This document shows, in pieces, positions 51,197-60,969 of a stretch of 64,000 nt of DNA (within the stretch, counting starts at the first letter, position 1; each line of letters begins with the position of its first letter). Origin of the DNA: an uncultured Pseudomonadales bacterium (GTDB lineage Bacteria; Pseudomonadota; Gammaproteobacteria; Pseudomonadales; Azotimanducaceae); assembly GCA_958295875.1 (NCBI GenBank), contig OY282379.1:992001-1056000 (forward strand). The letters run 5' to 3'. Under the pieces are notes generated by a model. It saw nothing but the letters and a program-made list of their open reading frames with translations. It did not search any database and was not told the DNA's origin. Made by a program: the position numbers and the translations under genes.

Positions 51197-54100
51197 ATGT
51201 GCGCCGCCACTTGGTCGTCGCCCAAGCCCACTCGGCAGTGGGCGCTTGGCTTTTGCCTGTTGGCGGGGTTGCTTGCGCCGTGCGCGTGGGCGCAAACCAC
51301 CGTGTCCGTCTCGCGCGTTCAGATCACCTCCAGCGCCGGCACTGACGATACCTACGCCATCGGCGATGTGATCGTGGCGCAGGCCACCTTCACCGAGCCG
51401 GTGTGGGTGACCAACAGCCCCAGCTTGACGCTCGCCTTGACCACTCCCGGCACGGTCGAGGCACTCTACCGAAACGGCAGCGGCAGCCGGGTCTTGCGCT
51501 TCGAGTACATCGTGCGGCGCGGTGACGTTGACGGTGATGGCGTGAGCATCCCCAGTGACGCGATCACCCTCGGCGCCGCGGATGGCATCGTCGATCAGGA
51601 CGGCGACGCCGCCACGCTGACCCATGACGCCTTGGCCGCCGACGAAGACCATCAGGTGGACGGCGTGCCGCCCCAAGTGACCGCCATTGCCGCGGTCTCG
51701 CCGGCTGGCAACCACGCCGCCGGGGATTACATCGACTTCGACGTCACCTTCGACGACGACATCATCACCACCGGCAACGTGGAATTGGTGGTGACCTTCG
51801 GCACGACGAGCGCGACGCTGGGAGACCCGCCCACCGACCCCCAGTCCCGCCGCGCCCAGTTAATCGTCCAGCCGCGCCAGAGCGGGCGGGTGTTGCGGTT
51901 CCGTTACATCGTGCAAACGGCCGACCAAGACAGCGACGGCATCAGCGTCGAGCCAGACGCGCTCAGCGGCGGGACGATCCGGGACGCCACCGGCAACCCG
52001 GCGGATCGGACGGTGCTCCGCACAACTTGGGCGACGCACACGGTGGACGCGGCGCCGCCAGCGGTGATAGGGGTGGATGTCACCTCGCGCCCGCGCAGCG
52101 GAGACACCTACCGCGCCGGCGAGACCATCGACGTCGGCGTCACTTTCGACGAAGAGGTTTACGTCAGCGGCAATCCCCAGCTTGCCATCGGCATCGACTC
52201 AAGCACCCAGCAGGCTGCATACATCAGCGGCAGCGGCACGCGAACCCTCACGTTCAGCTACACCGTCCAAGCGGGAGACCGTGATGACGACGGCATCAGC
52301 ATCGGGCCAGATGCCTTGACCGGCGGCGTCATCGAGGACGCCGCCGGCACAAACCTCGACGCCGACGCACGCCGCATCACACCGCTGCCGGTGTCGGGCG
52401 GCCACAAAGTGGATGGTGGCGACGTCGTCACCGTTTCCGTCTCCAGCCCGCGGGTGACGTCCAGCCCCGCATCGGGCACGAGCTACCAAACCGGCGAGGT
52501 GATCCGCGTCGCCATCACGTTCTCCGCTCGGGTGTTCGTCGCCGAGGAGATCGACGAGCCGGATCCGATCGACCACGAACCGCTGTCGCTGTTGCTCGCC
52601 ATCGGTGAACACTCCCGCGCCGCTGCCTTCGAGAGCGGCAGCGGCACGCCAACGCTCACATTCCGCTACATCGTGGCCGCCGAGGACTACGACGACGCGG
52701 GTATCAGCATCCCTCCAGGGCGAACTTCGCTGCAAGGCGGGGTCATCGAGGACGCTGATGGCAACGCGGCACCCCGCAACTTCCCAGGCGTGGCGAGCCT
52801 CACCAGACACCGCGTCAACGCCGGCGGCAACGGCGTGCCGCCGCGGGTGGAGAGCGTCACCATCAGACCGCGCACCGGGCGGCAACCCTATCCACCCTAT
52901 GGCCCGGGTGAGCGCATCGAGGTGGACGTGACGTTCAGCGAACGGGTTTACGTCAGCGAGGCTGCGGACGAACTGGAGCTCCTGCTGTCCATCGGCACAG
53001 AGACCCGCGCCGCACACTATCTGGCCGGCAGCGGCACGACGACCTTGCGCTTCCGCTACGTCGTGCAGGCGACCGACCGCGACGACGACGGCATCAGCAT
53101 CGGGCCGGGCGTCAGTGTGGACGATGAGAATGCGCGCACTCCCGGGTCCTTGGTCGGTGGGGTCATCGAGGACGCGGACGGCAACCTGGCGCTGCGCGAC
53201 TTCCAAGCCAAAGAGGCGAATCGAGACCATCGCGTGGGGAGCGGCGTCGAAGGGCCGCCGGCGATCGATGAGGTGGCCATTTCTTCATTCCCTGGCGCGG
53301 GCAACCCCTACCGCCCCGGCGACCCCATTGAGGTGACCATCACCTTCAGCGAAACCGTGTTCGTGGTCGAGCAGCCGCTGCAGCTGATGCTCTCCATCGG
53401 ACCCAACCTGCGCCCGGCGGACTACCAGACGGGTAGTGGAACGGACCGGCTCGTGTTCCGCTATGTCGCCCAGGCCGGCGATCAGGATGACGACGGCATC
53501 AGCATCGGCCCGGGGCCAGGTTCGCTGGTCGGCGGCCCCATTCAAGATGCTGATGGCAACGACGCCTCGCGTGACTTCGCGGCCCTGCCGGCGCAGGAGG
53601 CACACAAAGTGGCTCCGCAGCCGGCGACGGCGCCCACCGTCCAAATCACCTCCGACCCGGAGGGGCCGTACCGCGCCGGCGACGCCATCGAGGTCACCGT
53701 CACCTTCCCCGAGACCGTGTTCGTCGTCCGGCAGCCGCTGCAGGTGATGCTCTCCATCGGACCCAACCTGCGCGCCGCGGACTACCAGCGGGGCAGCGGA
53801 TCGAACCAGCTCGAGTTCCGCTACGTCGTCCAAGCCGACGACCAGGACGACGACGGCGTCAGCATCGGCCCGGGGCCGGGCGCTCTAGCCGGCGGCGCCA
53901 TCCAAGACGCGGACGGCAACGACGCCCCGCGCGACTTCGCGGCGCTGCCGGCGAATGCAGCGCACAAGGTGGGGTCGCCGCAGCGGGCGGCGATGCCAAC
54001 CGCCCAGATCACCTCCGAGACGCAGGGGCCCTACCGCCCCGGCGACGCCATCGAAGTCACCGTCACCTTCCCCGAGACCGTGTTCGTCGTCCAGCAGCCG

Positions 54101-57100
54101 CTGCGGCTGATGCTCTCCATCGGACCCAACCTGCGCGCCGCGGACTACCAGACCGGCAGCGGCACCCCCCAACTCGTGTTCAGCTACGTCGTCCAAGCCG
54201 GCGACCAGGACGACGACGGCGTCAGCATCGGCCCGGGGCCCGGCGCGCTGGCCGGCGGCGCCATCCAAGACGCGGACGGCAACGACGCCCCGCGCGACTT
54301 CGCCGCGCTGCCGCCGGATCCCCAGCACAAAGTGGGGCCGACGGCGCCAACCGTCCAAATCACCTCCGAGACGCAAGGGCCCTACCGCGCCGGCGACGCC
54401 ATCGAGGTCACCGTCACCTTCAGCGAAACCGTGTTCGTCGTCCGGCAGCCGCTGCAGCTGATGCTCTCCATCGGACCCAACCTGCGCGCCGCGGACTACC
54501 AGCGGGGCAGCGGATCGGACCAGCTCGTGTTCAGCTACGTCGTCCAGGCCGGCGACCAAGACGACGACGGCGTCAGCATCGGCCCGGGGCCCGGCGCGCT
54601 GGCCGGCGGCGCCATCCAAGACGCGGACGGCAACGACGCCCCGCGCGACTTCGCCGCGCTGCCGGCGAATGCAGCGCACAAGGTGGGGTCGCCGCAGCGG
54701 GCGGCGATGCCAACCGCCCAGATCACCTCCGAGACGCAGGGGCCCTACCGCCCTGGCGACGCCATCGAGGTGACCGTCACCTTCCCCGAGACCGTGTTCG
54801 TCGTCCGGCAGCCGCTGCAGGTGATGCTCTCCATCGGACCCAACCTGCGCGCCGCGGACTACCAGACCGGCAGCGGCACCCCCCAGCTCGTGTTCAGCTA
54901 CGTCGTCCAGGCCGGCGACCAGGACGACGACGGCGTCAGCATCGGCCCGGGGCCCGGCGCGCTGGCCGGCGGCGCCATCCAAGACGCGGACGGCAACGAC
55001 GCCCCGCGCGACTTCGCCGCGCTGCCGCCGGATCCCCAGCACAAAGTGGGGCCGACGGCGCCAACCGTCCAAATCACCTCCGAGACGCAGGGGCCCTACC
55101 GCGCCGGCGACGCCATCGAGGTCACCGTCACCTTCAGCGAGACCGTGTTCGTCGTCCGGCAGCCGCTGCAGCTGATGCTCTCCATCGGACCCAACCTGCG
55201 CGCCGCGGACTACCAGCGGGGCAGCGGATCGAACCAGCTCGTGTTCAGCTACGTCGTCCAAGCCGGCGACCAGGACGACGACGGCGTCAGCATCGGCCCG
55301 GGGCCCGGCGCGCTGGCCGGCGGCGCCATCCAAGACGCGGACGGCAACGACGCCCCGCGCGACTTCGCCGCGCTGCCGGCGAATGCAGCGCACAAGGTGG
55401 GGTCGCCGCAGCGGGCGGCGATGCCAACCGCCCAGATCACCTCCGAGACGCAGGGGCCCTACCGCCCTGGCGACGCCATCGAGGTGACCGTCACCTTCAG
55501 CGAAACCGTGTTCGTCGTCCAGCAGCCGCTGCGGCTGATGCTCTCCATCGGACCCAACCTGCGCGCCGCGGACTACCACACCGGCAGCGGCACCCCCCAG
55601 CTCGTGTTCCGCTACGTCGTCCAAGCCGGCGACCAAGACGACGACGGCGTCAGCATCGGCCCGGGGCCCGGCGCTCTGGCCGGCGGACCCATCCAGCATT
55701 CCGACGGCGGCGACGCCCCGCGCGACTTCGCCGCGCTGCCGCCCGACCCCCAACACAAAGTGGGATCGCAGCAGCAGCAGGTGGCAGCGCCAACCGTCGC
55801 CATCACCTCCTCACCGGACGCCGACGATACCTACCTGTCTGGCGAAGCCATCGAGGTGACCGTGACGTTCAGCACCCCCGTCTTCGTGAGCGGTTCCCCG
55901 CCGCCGGCCGTGGCGTTGCTCATCGGCCCAGACCGGCGGTTGGCCAGCTACGCCCGCGGCGGCAGCAGCCCCGACGAGCTGATCTTCCGCTACACGGTGC
56001 AGCGCGGCGACCGCGATGAGGACGGCATCAGCATCGGCCCCGGCCGTGACGCGCTCACCGGCGGCGTGATCGAAGATGAGCAAGGCAACGCCGCGGTGCG
56101 CGACTTCGCGGCGCTGCGCGACGATGCGGAGCACATGGTGGCGGGCGGCCCCAGCGCGACCGGCGTCGCCATCACGTCCTCACCCGCCACTGGCGACACC
56201 TATGCGCCCGGCGAAGACATCGTGGTGGCCGTGACCTTCGACGGCGCTGTACGCGTGACCGAAAGAACCCGGCTGAAACTCGCCCTCCGCGTCGGCGAGC
56301 GTCTTCGCAATGCGGACTTCATCGGCGGCAGCGGCACCAGCACGCTGCGGTTCCGCTACACGGTGCAGCACGGCGACCAAGACGTGGACGGCATCAGCAT
56401 CGACCCCATGGCACTCGTCAACGGCGGCATCCAAGATGCCGCCGGCAGCGATGCCGTACGCGAGTTCGAGGAGCTGCCAGACCAGCGTGGCCACAAAGTT
56501 GGGGCAGCCGTCGTGGTGACCGCGGCCCTCGACCGCCTGGTGGTGGGCGGCGCACCCCGGCAGGTGCCGCTGGGGACGCTGTTGACGCAAACGGGGCTCA
56601 GCTACCGCGGCGGCTTCGCCGAACCCGAAGTGGACACGCCCAACGTGGTGGACGCCACCTTGGCGGGCGCGCCGGGGCAACCCATCCTGACGGTCTCCGC
56701 CATCGCCGAGGGCACTGCCAACATCGTGGTGACGGCGCGCAACGCCGCCATCACGCTGATCTTCACGGTGTCTGTGGGGGCGGACGCAGCCGAAGCCGCG
56801 GTGTTGGAAGACGCGCTCGCCTCGGTGGGGCGTGGGCTGCTGTCCAGCGCATCGGACGTGATCGGCGGGCGCCTGCGGCCAGACCGCGCCCCATCCGAAA
56901 AGTTGGTGGTGCCAAACCGGCGGGGCTATCCGCGCCGGCCACCTTCGCACTTCGCGGGGCAAGGCGGGGCAGCGGCCGATAACGGATCAGACAGCCTGCG
57001 CTGGCTCTCCGCCGCCGAGCGCCTGCATCCAGACCCGAACAATCCACAACGCGGCATGGCCGCCGAGCAACTGTTGAGCATGTTGGCCTTCGACATGCCT

Positions 57101-58249
57101 TTCCTCGGCGAACGCGGCGGCAGCACCGGGTTCAGCTTCTGGGGCGCCGGCGACATGCGGCGCTTTTCCGGCGATCCGGAAGAAGGCGGCTACGACGGCG
57201 ACTTGGCGGTTGCTTACCTAGGCATCGATGCGCGCGGGGGCGACTGGGTGGCGGGCGCCGCCGTCGCCCACAGCCGCGGCGACGCGAACTACGACGCCAT
57301 GACCGCCAACGGCAAGATCGAGGGCACGTTGGAAACCGAGCTCACGGCCTTCCACCCATACGCGCAGTGGCGTCTCAACGACCGTGCCGAAGCGTGGGCG
57401 ATCTTCGGCTTCGGCCAAGGCGAAGCCACCCACACCCGCAAAGACTTGGGCTACGTCGATGCGCCGAGCGACCTCACCATGGCCATGGGCCTCGCCGGCG
57501 CCCGGGGCATCTTGGGCTCGGGCTTGGGCTTCGATCTCGCCCTGCACGGCGATGCCGGCATGATCCGTCTGGAGACGGCGGACGACGGCGGCGCCCTCAA
57601 CGAACTGTCGTTGAGCATGCAGCGGGCGCGGGTGGGCGTGGAAGCGGCTTACCCGCTGGCGCTGGCCGGCGGGCGGTATTCGATCGCGCCGTTCCTCGAT
57701 GTGGCGGCGCGCTACGACGGCGGCGACGGCCAAACCGGCGCCGGCATCGAGGTGGCCGCCGGGGTGCGGTATGACGGCCCCATTGTGAGCTTCGAGGCGA
57801 AGGCGCGTTCGCTGGTCTGGCACGGCGCCGATGGCTACTCAGAGAGCGGCGCGAGCGCGGCCATCGTCGTCGAGCCGGGCAGCCAAGATGGCCGCGGCCT
57901 GCGCCTGTCGCTGGCGCCACGCTGGGGCGGCGCGTCGAACTCCATGGACGTGTTCTGGCGCCACAGCGCCTTCGGCGCCCAACGCCGCTGGCGCAGCGCG
58001 GCGGAGCGTGGCTGGGGCTTGGGCGGGCGCGTGAGCTACGGCTTCGGCCTTTCCACGTTGCCGGGCGCCATCACCCCATTCGCAGACTTCGACTTTGCCG
58101 GCGCCACCCGCCGCGCGCGCCTCGGCGTCGGCTATGGCGTGTCCAGCCCGTGGGGCGTGCCGTTGCGCATCGACCTCTCCGGCGAACGCATGGAGGACGA
58201 TCGCGGCGCCGACCATCGCTTCCTGTTGAGCGGCGAAGCGCTATTCTGA
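51197..58249 (+). CDS. Giant repeat-containing surface protein with autotransporter-like barrel
   Basis: This 2350-residue protein has a signal peptide (LGFCLLAGLLAPCAWAQ). About fourteen repeats of roughly 115-135 residues follow (51305-56510), with the consensus elements YxxGDxIxVxVTF, GSGTxxLxFxYxVQ, GDxDDDGxSIGP and IxDxxGN...FxALP..HKVG. The acidic DQDDDG stretches could bind calcium. A linker (ILTVSAIAEGTANIVVTARN) leads to a C-terminal barrel from about residue 1958, starting LSMLAFDMPFLGERGG and ending SGEALF with a terminal Phe, as expected for autotransporters. The passenger is probably displayed on the cell surface as an adhesin or structural filament. Repeats 7-12 are almost identical in DNA, so the copy number may vary. 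Confidence 0.88.
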   Translation: MCAATWSSPKPTRQWALGFCLLAGLLAPCAWAQTTVSVSRVQITSSAGTDDTYAIGDVIVAQATFTEPVWVTNSPSLTLALTTPGTVEALYRNGSGSRVLRFEYIVRRGDVDGDGVSIPSDAITLGAADGIVDQDGDAATLTHDALAADEDHQVDGVPPQVTAIAAVSPAGNHAAGDYIDFDVTFDDDIITTGNVELVVTFGTTSATLGDPPTDPQSRRAQLIVQPRQSGRVLRFRYIVQTADQDSDGISVEPDALSGGTIRDATGNPADRTVLRTTWATHTVDAAPPAVIGVDVTSRPRSGDTYRAGETIDVGVTFDEEVYVSGNPQLAIGIDSSTQQAAYISGSGTRTLTFSYTVQAGDRDDDGISIGPDALTGGVIEDAAGTNLDADARRITPLPVSGGHKVDGGDVVTVSVSSPRVTSSPASGTSYQTGEVIRVAITFSARVFVAEEIDEPDPIDHEPLSLLLAIGEHSRAAAFESGSGTPTLTFRYIVAAEDYDDAGISIPPGRTSLQGGVIEDADGNAAPRNFPGVASLTRHRVNAGGNGVPPRVESVTIRPRTGRQPYPPYGPGERIEVDVTFSERVYVSEAADELELLLSIGTETRAAHYLAGSGTTTLRFRYVVQATDRDDDGISIGPGVSVDDENARTPGSLVGGVIEDADGNLALRDFQAKEANRDHRVGSGVEGPPAIDEVAISSFPGAGNPYRPGDPIEVTITFSETVFVVEQPLQLMLSIGPNLRPADYQTGSGTDRLVFRYVAQAGDQDDDGISIGPGPGSLVGGPIQDADGNDASRDFAALPAQEAHKVAPQPATAPTVQITSDPEGPYRAGDAIEVTVTFPETVFVVRQPLQVMLSIGPNLRAADYQRGSGSNQLEFRYVVQADDQDDDGVSIGPGPGALAGGAIQDADGNDAPRDFAALPANAAHKVGSPQRAAMPTAQITSETQGPYRPGDAIEVTVTFPETVFVVQQPLRLMLSIGPNLRAADYQTGSGTPQLVFSYVVQAGDQDDDGVSIGPGPGALAGGAIQDADGNDAPRDFAALPPDPQHKVGPTAPTVQITSETQGPYRAGDAIEVTVTFSETVFVVRQPLQLMLSIGPNLRAADYQRGSGSDQLVFSYVVQAGDQDDDGVSIGPGPGALAGGAIQDADGNDAPRDFAALPANAAHKVGSPQRAAMPTAQITSETQGPYRPGDAIEVTVTFPETVFVVRQPLQVMLSIGPNLRAADYQTGSGTPQLVFSYVVQAGDQDDDGVSIGPGPGALAGGAIQDADGNDAPRDFAALPPDPQHKVGPTAPTVQITSETQGPYRAGDAIEVTVTFSETVFVVRQPLQLMLSIGPNLRAADYQRGSGSNQLVFSYVVQAGDQDDDGVSIGPGPGALAGGAIQDADGNDAPRDFAALPANAAHKVGSPQRAAMPTAQITSETQGPYRPGDAIEVTVTFSETVFVVQQPLRLMLSIGPNLRAADYHTGSGTPQLVFRYVVQAGDQDDDGVSIGPGPGALAGGPIQHSDGGDAPRDFAALPPDPQHKVGSQQQQVAAPTVAITSSPDADDTYLSGEAIEVTVTFSTPVFVSGSPPPAVALLIGPDRRLASYARGGSSPDELIFRYTVQRGDRDEDGISIGPGRDALTGGVIEDEQGNAAVRDFAALRDDAEHMVAGGPSATGVAITSSPATGDTYAPGEDIVVAVTFDGAVRVTERTRLKLALRVGERLRNADFIGGSGTSTLRFRYTVQHGDQDVDGISIDPMALVNGGIQDAAGSDAVREFEELPDQRGHKVGAAVVVTAALDRLVVGGAPRQVPLGTLLTQTGLSYRGGFAEPEVDTPNVVDATLAGAPGQPILTVSAIAEGTANIVVTARNAAITLIFTVSVGADAAEAAVLEDALASVGRGLLSSASDVIGGRLRPDRAPSEKLVVPNRRGYPRRPPSHFAGQGGAAADNGSDSLRWLSAAERLHPDPNNPQRGMAAEQLLSMLAFDMPFLGERGGSTGFSFWGAGDMRRFSGDPEEGGYDGDLAVAYLGIDARGGDWVAGAAVAHSRGDANYDAMTANGKIEGTLETELTAFHPYAQWRLNDRAEAWAIFGFGQGEATHTRKDLGYVDAPSDLTMAMGLAGARGILGSGLGFDLALHGDAGMIRLETADDGGALNELSLSMQRARVGVEAAYPLALAGGRYSIAPFLDVAARYDGGDGQTGAGIEVAAGVRYDGPIVSFEAKARSLVWHGADGYSESGASAAIVVEPGSQDGRGLRLSLAPRWGGASNSMDVFWRHSAFGAQRRWRSAAERGWGLGGRVSYGFGLSTLPGAITPFADFDFAGATRRARLGVGYGVSSPWGVPLRIDLSGERMEDDRGADHRFLLSGEALF
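53633..55789 (+). repeat. Three tandem 714-729-bp dimers of near-identical repeat units
   Basis: Within the giant gene, alternating A units (PTVQITS...GPYRAGD, ending ANAAHKVGSPQRAAM) and B units (PTAQITS...GPYRPGD, ending PPDPQHKVG) begin at 53633, 53996, 54347, 54710, 55061 and 55424. The A-to-A spacing is exactly 714 bp, and the last dimer is 729 bp. Differences are mostly clustered swaps such as RQPLQ/QQPLR, FPETV/FSETV and QRGSGS/QTGSGT, a mosaic pattern expected from recombination between units. Confidence 0.92.
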
Positions 58250-58327
58250 AGCCCGCAGCGGCGCCCCCTCGCGCACGCTAGCGGGGCAAGACACGCCGGC
58301 AAGACACCAAGGGGTGATGATGAGCCA

Positions 58328-58804
58328 ATGCGCCTGACCAGAGCCCACTGGGGCGTCGCCATCGCCGCCGCGGTGACTGCCTTCCTTGCGGCTGCGCTGG
58401 TGCTGGAGCACGGCTTCGACATGGCGCCCTGCGCGCTCTGCCTGATGCAGCGCCTGTGGTTCGCGCTGGCCGGGCTGTTGGCCGTCTGCGGGGTGCTGCA
58501 CAAACCGCGCCTCGGCATCTACCCCGCCGCCACGGGATTGGCCGCGGTGGTCGGCGGCGGCTTCGCCGTGCGCCAGCTCTGGCTTGAGAGCCTGCCGCCG
58601 GGCGAGGCGCCAAGTTGCGGGGCGGGCATCCAATACCTGCTTGAAGCCGGCATGGCCAGCGAAGCGCTCAGGGCCATGGCCCTCGGCACGGCGGATTGCG
58701 CCGCCACCCCACCGTTCCTCGGCCTGTCGCTCGCGGTTTGGGCGTTGGCCGGCTTCGGCGTCATCCTCGCCGCCGCCGCCATGCAATGGCGCGCCAGAGC
58801 CTAG
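58328..58804 (+). CDS. dsbB: Disulfide bond formation protein B
   Basis: The 158-residue protein has four membrane segments and the DsbB cysteine pairs: C35 and C38 in MAPCALCLMQRLW, and C97 and C124 in the second periplasmic loop (APSCGAG, TADCAAT). It reoxidises DsbA in the periplasm and passes electrons to quinone. DsbB is typical of proteobacteria. Its last codons overlap the end of the convergent acpH gene by 4 nt. Confidence 0.93.
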   Translation: MRLTRAHWGVAIAAAVTAFLAAALVLEHGFDMAPCALCLMQRLWFALAGLLAVCGVLHKPRLGIYPAATGLAAVVGGGFAVRQLWLESLPPGEAPSCGAGIQYLLEAGMASEALRAMALGTADCAATPPFLGLSLAVWALAGFGVILAAAAMQWRARA

Positions 58805-59409
58805 GCAGGCGCCGCTTGAACGTGGCCTGTTTCGGCCTTCCACTCGTCCACGGCGCGGATGAGGGCCGGAAAGTAGCCGGCGAAATCCAATTCCAAGGCC
58901 GGCAACTGAGCGTCCAAGATGTCCTCCAGGTGCGTTGCCAGATGGCTTTGGCGCAACCGCTCCAAGATGTGCAGCATCCCCCGCCGAGCCGCCTCTGGAT
59001 GCTGGTAGCGCGTCAGCAAATCGATCTCGCGCATGTGCTCGAAGAAGCGCCGGCCGCCGGGGGACAGGTGTTGCCGATAGCCGGCGATGGCCGCATAACA
59101 AGATGCCGCGAAGCTGGGCAGGCTGCCGACGCCCAAGTGCGCCCAATCCTTGGCGAGGCAATGATCCGCCACCACGTCCACCAACGCTGGCGCCACCCGG
59201 CGCAACGCCGGATGCAGCCGGGCGACGCTCTGCGCGATGCCGGGGAGGGCGTTGCTCACCGCGTCGATGCGCCGGTGCAGGCGAATGCCGGCCGCAAGCG
59301 GCGGCGGCAACCGATCCGGCACGGGGCCCTTCACAAAGTCGCCGATGAATCCGCCCGCCATCAACGCCGTGTCTGGATGGCCCAGCAGGCAGTGGGCGAG
59401 GAAGTTCAC
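58801..59409 (-). CDS. acpH: Acyl carrier protein phosphodiesterase
   Basis: The 202-residue protein starts MNFLAHCLLGHPDTALMAGG and continues with FIGDFVKG and GIRLHRRIDAVSNALP, then VVADHCLAKDWAHLG. These histidine/aspartate motifs define the AcpH (DUF479) family, a divergent HD-type phosphodiesterase that removes phosphopantetheine from acyl carrier protein using Mn2+ or Mg2+. The start overlaps the gshA stop by 4 nt (ATGA), so it is the second gene of a gshA-acpH transcript. Confidence 0.93.
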   Translation of the reverse strand: MNFLAHCLLGHPDTALMAGGFIGDFVKGPVPDRLPPPLAAGIRLHRRIDAVSNALPGIAQSVARLHPALRRVAPALVDVVADHCLAKDWAHLGVGSLPSFAASCYAAIAGYRQHLSPGGRRFFEHMREIDLLTRYQHPEAARRGMLHILERLRQSHLATHLEDILDAQLPALELDFAGYFPALIRAVDEWKAETGHVQAAPA

Positions 59410-60947
59410 GCCGCGCCGAGGCCTTGGCGAGCCAGATAGGCGTCCAGCGGCTCGGCATCCGCCGCCTCGACGCGCGCTTGCTCCGCCAAAGACTCGCGGC
59501 TCAAGCGTTCAAAGCGCTCACCCGTGGCCGCGGCGAACGGCTGCGCAAGGAAGTGGCGCTTGTGCTGGGCGGACTGGCCCATGGCGAAGTGGAAGAACGG
59601 GGTGCGCTCGGCCTGCATCGCCGCGAGGATGCGCGCCGACGGCGTGGCCGCCGGGTTCGCCACCTTTTCCTGTTGCGCCGCCACGGCGCGGGCAGCTTCG
59701 TCCCCGCCGACGGCGTCATCGATGAGGGCCGCCGTCATCTCGCACTCCGCAAGGATTTCAGCCGCCCATTCCGTCTGCCGGCGTGGCCCCCGGAGGCCCT
59801 CTAGCCACAGTTCCGGCGCCCGCCCGCGCTCGACCACGGCAAGCTGGTTCGCCAACATGCGTTCGGATTCCTCGGCGCTGTCGGGCGGGCTGTCGGCGAG
59901 CAGGCAGGAGAGCAGAAACACGTCCATAAAGCGCATGGTGTCCACATCGATGCCCACCGGCGCGAATGGATCCAAGTCCAAACAACGCACTTCCACATAT
60001 TCGACGCCGCGCGCGTTGAGCGCTTGGATGGGGCGCTCGCCGGGCCGGGCGCGTCGCTTGGGCCGGATGGCGCCGTAAAACTCGTTCTCGATCTGCAAGA
60101 GCGCGGTGCCGAGCTGCAGATAGTTGCCGTCGCCATCCTTCAAGCCAATGGCCTCATACGCCGGATAGGGGTGCGTCAGCGCATCGCGCATGGTCTCGCC
60201 GTAGGCCTCGAGGCTGTTGTAGGACACATGCAGGGAGGACTGCGCCGCGGACTGATAGCCCAACGGCCCCATGCGCAGCGACGTGGCGTGGGGCAGGTAC
60301 AGGGAGCCCTCATCGAAGCTCTCCAAGGTGTGGGGGCGGCGCCGCACGAATGACTTGCACACCGCCGGCGAGGCGCCAAACAAGTACGCCAACAGCCACG
60401 CCCGGCGCCGGAAATTGCGGATGAGGGCAAAGTAGCCCCGCGTCGGCGCGGCGCTGTCAAAGGCATCCCCGCGCGCCGCCGCCACCGCCGGCCAAAGGCT
60501 TGGCGGCAGCGAAAAGTTGTAGTGGACGCCGGAGATGGTTTGCATCAGCCGCCCGTAGCGATGGCCGAGGCCAACGCGGTAGATCGTTTTCGTGCGGCCC
60601 ACGTTGGAGCCGCCGTAGCGGCCCACGGGAATGGCCGCATCGTCCTCCAAGATGCACGGCATGCTCGCCGCCCACAGCAGTTCGTCGTCCAGGTGCTGGT
60701 ACACGCAGCGATGGATGTCGGTGAGCTCGGCGAGGCAGGCGGCGGCGCTGTCATGGACGCCGGTGATGAGTTCCGGCTGCGCCTCGCTGAAGTCTGTGGT
60801 GATGTGCGGATGGGTGAGCGGCGAGCCGAGGCCAACGGGATGCGGCGTGCCCGCCAGCGCGCCGCTTGGCGTCACCCGCAGGCTCTCCTTTTCGATGCCC
60901 CGGCGCAGCTCGCCGAGCTCACGACGCCCCTTGAGAGGGCTATTCAT
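59406..60947 (-). CDS. gshA: Glutamate-cysteine ligase
   Basis: The 513-residue protein begins MNSPLKGRRELGELRRGIEK, continues with ESLRVTPSG, and has THPHITTDFSEAQPELITG and YGGSNVGRTKTIYRVGLGHR followed by GRLMQTISGVHYNFSLP. These are hallmark blocks of the gammaproteobacterial GshA type (E. coli-like, about 518 residues). It joins glutamate and cysteine with ATP in the first step of glutathione synthesis. The presence of this clade-1 enzyme supports a gammaproteobacterial host. It is followed by acpH. Confidence 0.95.
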   Translation of the reverse strand: MNSPLKGRRELGELRRGIEKESLRVTPSGALAGTPHPVGLGSPLTHPHITTDFSEAQPELITGVHDSAAACLAELTDIHRCVYQHLDDELLWAASMPCILEDDAAIPVGRYGGSNVGRTKTIYRVGLGHRYGRLMQTISGVHYNFSLPPSLWPAVAAARGDAFDSAAPTRGYFALIRNFRRRAWLLAYLFGASPAVCKSFVRRRPHTLESFDEGSLYLPHATSLRMGPLGYQSAAQSSLHVSYNSLEAYGETMRDALTHPYPAYEAIGLKDGDGNYLQLGTALLQIENEFYGAIRPKRRARPGERPIQALNARGVEYVEVRCLDLDPFAPVGIDVDTMRFMDVFLLSCLLADSPPDSAEESERMLANQLAVVERGRAPELWLEGLRGPRRQTEWAAEILAECEMTAALIDDAVGGDEAARAVAAQQEKVANPAATPSARILAAMQAERTPFFHFAMGQSAQHKRHFLAQPFAAATGERFERLSRESLAEQARVEAADAEPLDAYLARQGLGAA

Positions 60948-60969
60948 CCCCGGTTGAATTGCCCGGCCG

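Noticed and set aside
53885..55756. A 623-codon open frame on the minus strand opposite the repeat region
   Set aside because: It is a shadow of the high-GC repeats of the giant surface-protein gene. Its translation is repetitive with no family features, and the plus-strand gene has a signal peptide and barrel.
51197..56510. CRISPR-like or satellite repeat array in the repeat region
   Set aside because: The repeats are long, in-frame coding units with a codon-level consensus, not short direct repeats with unique spacers.
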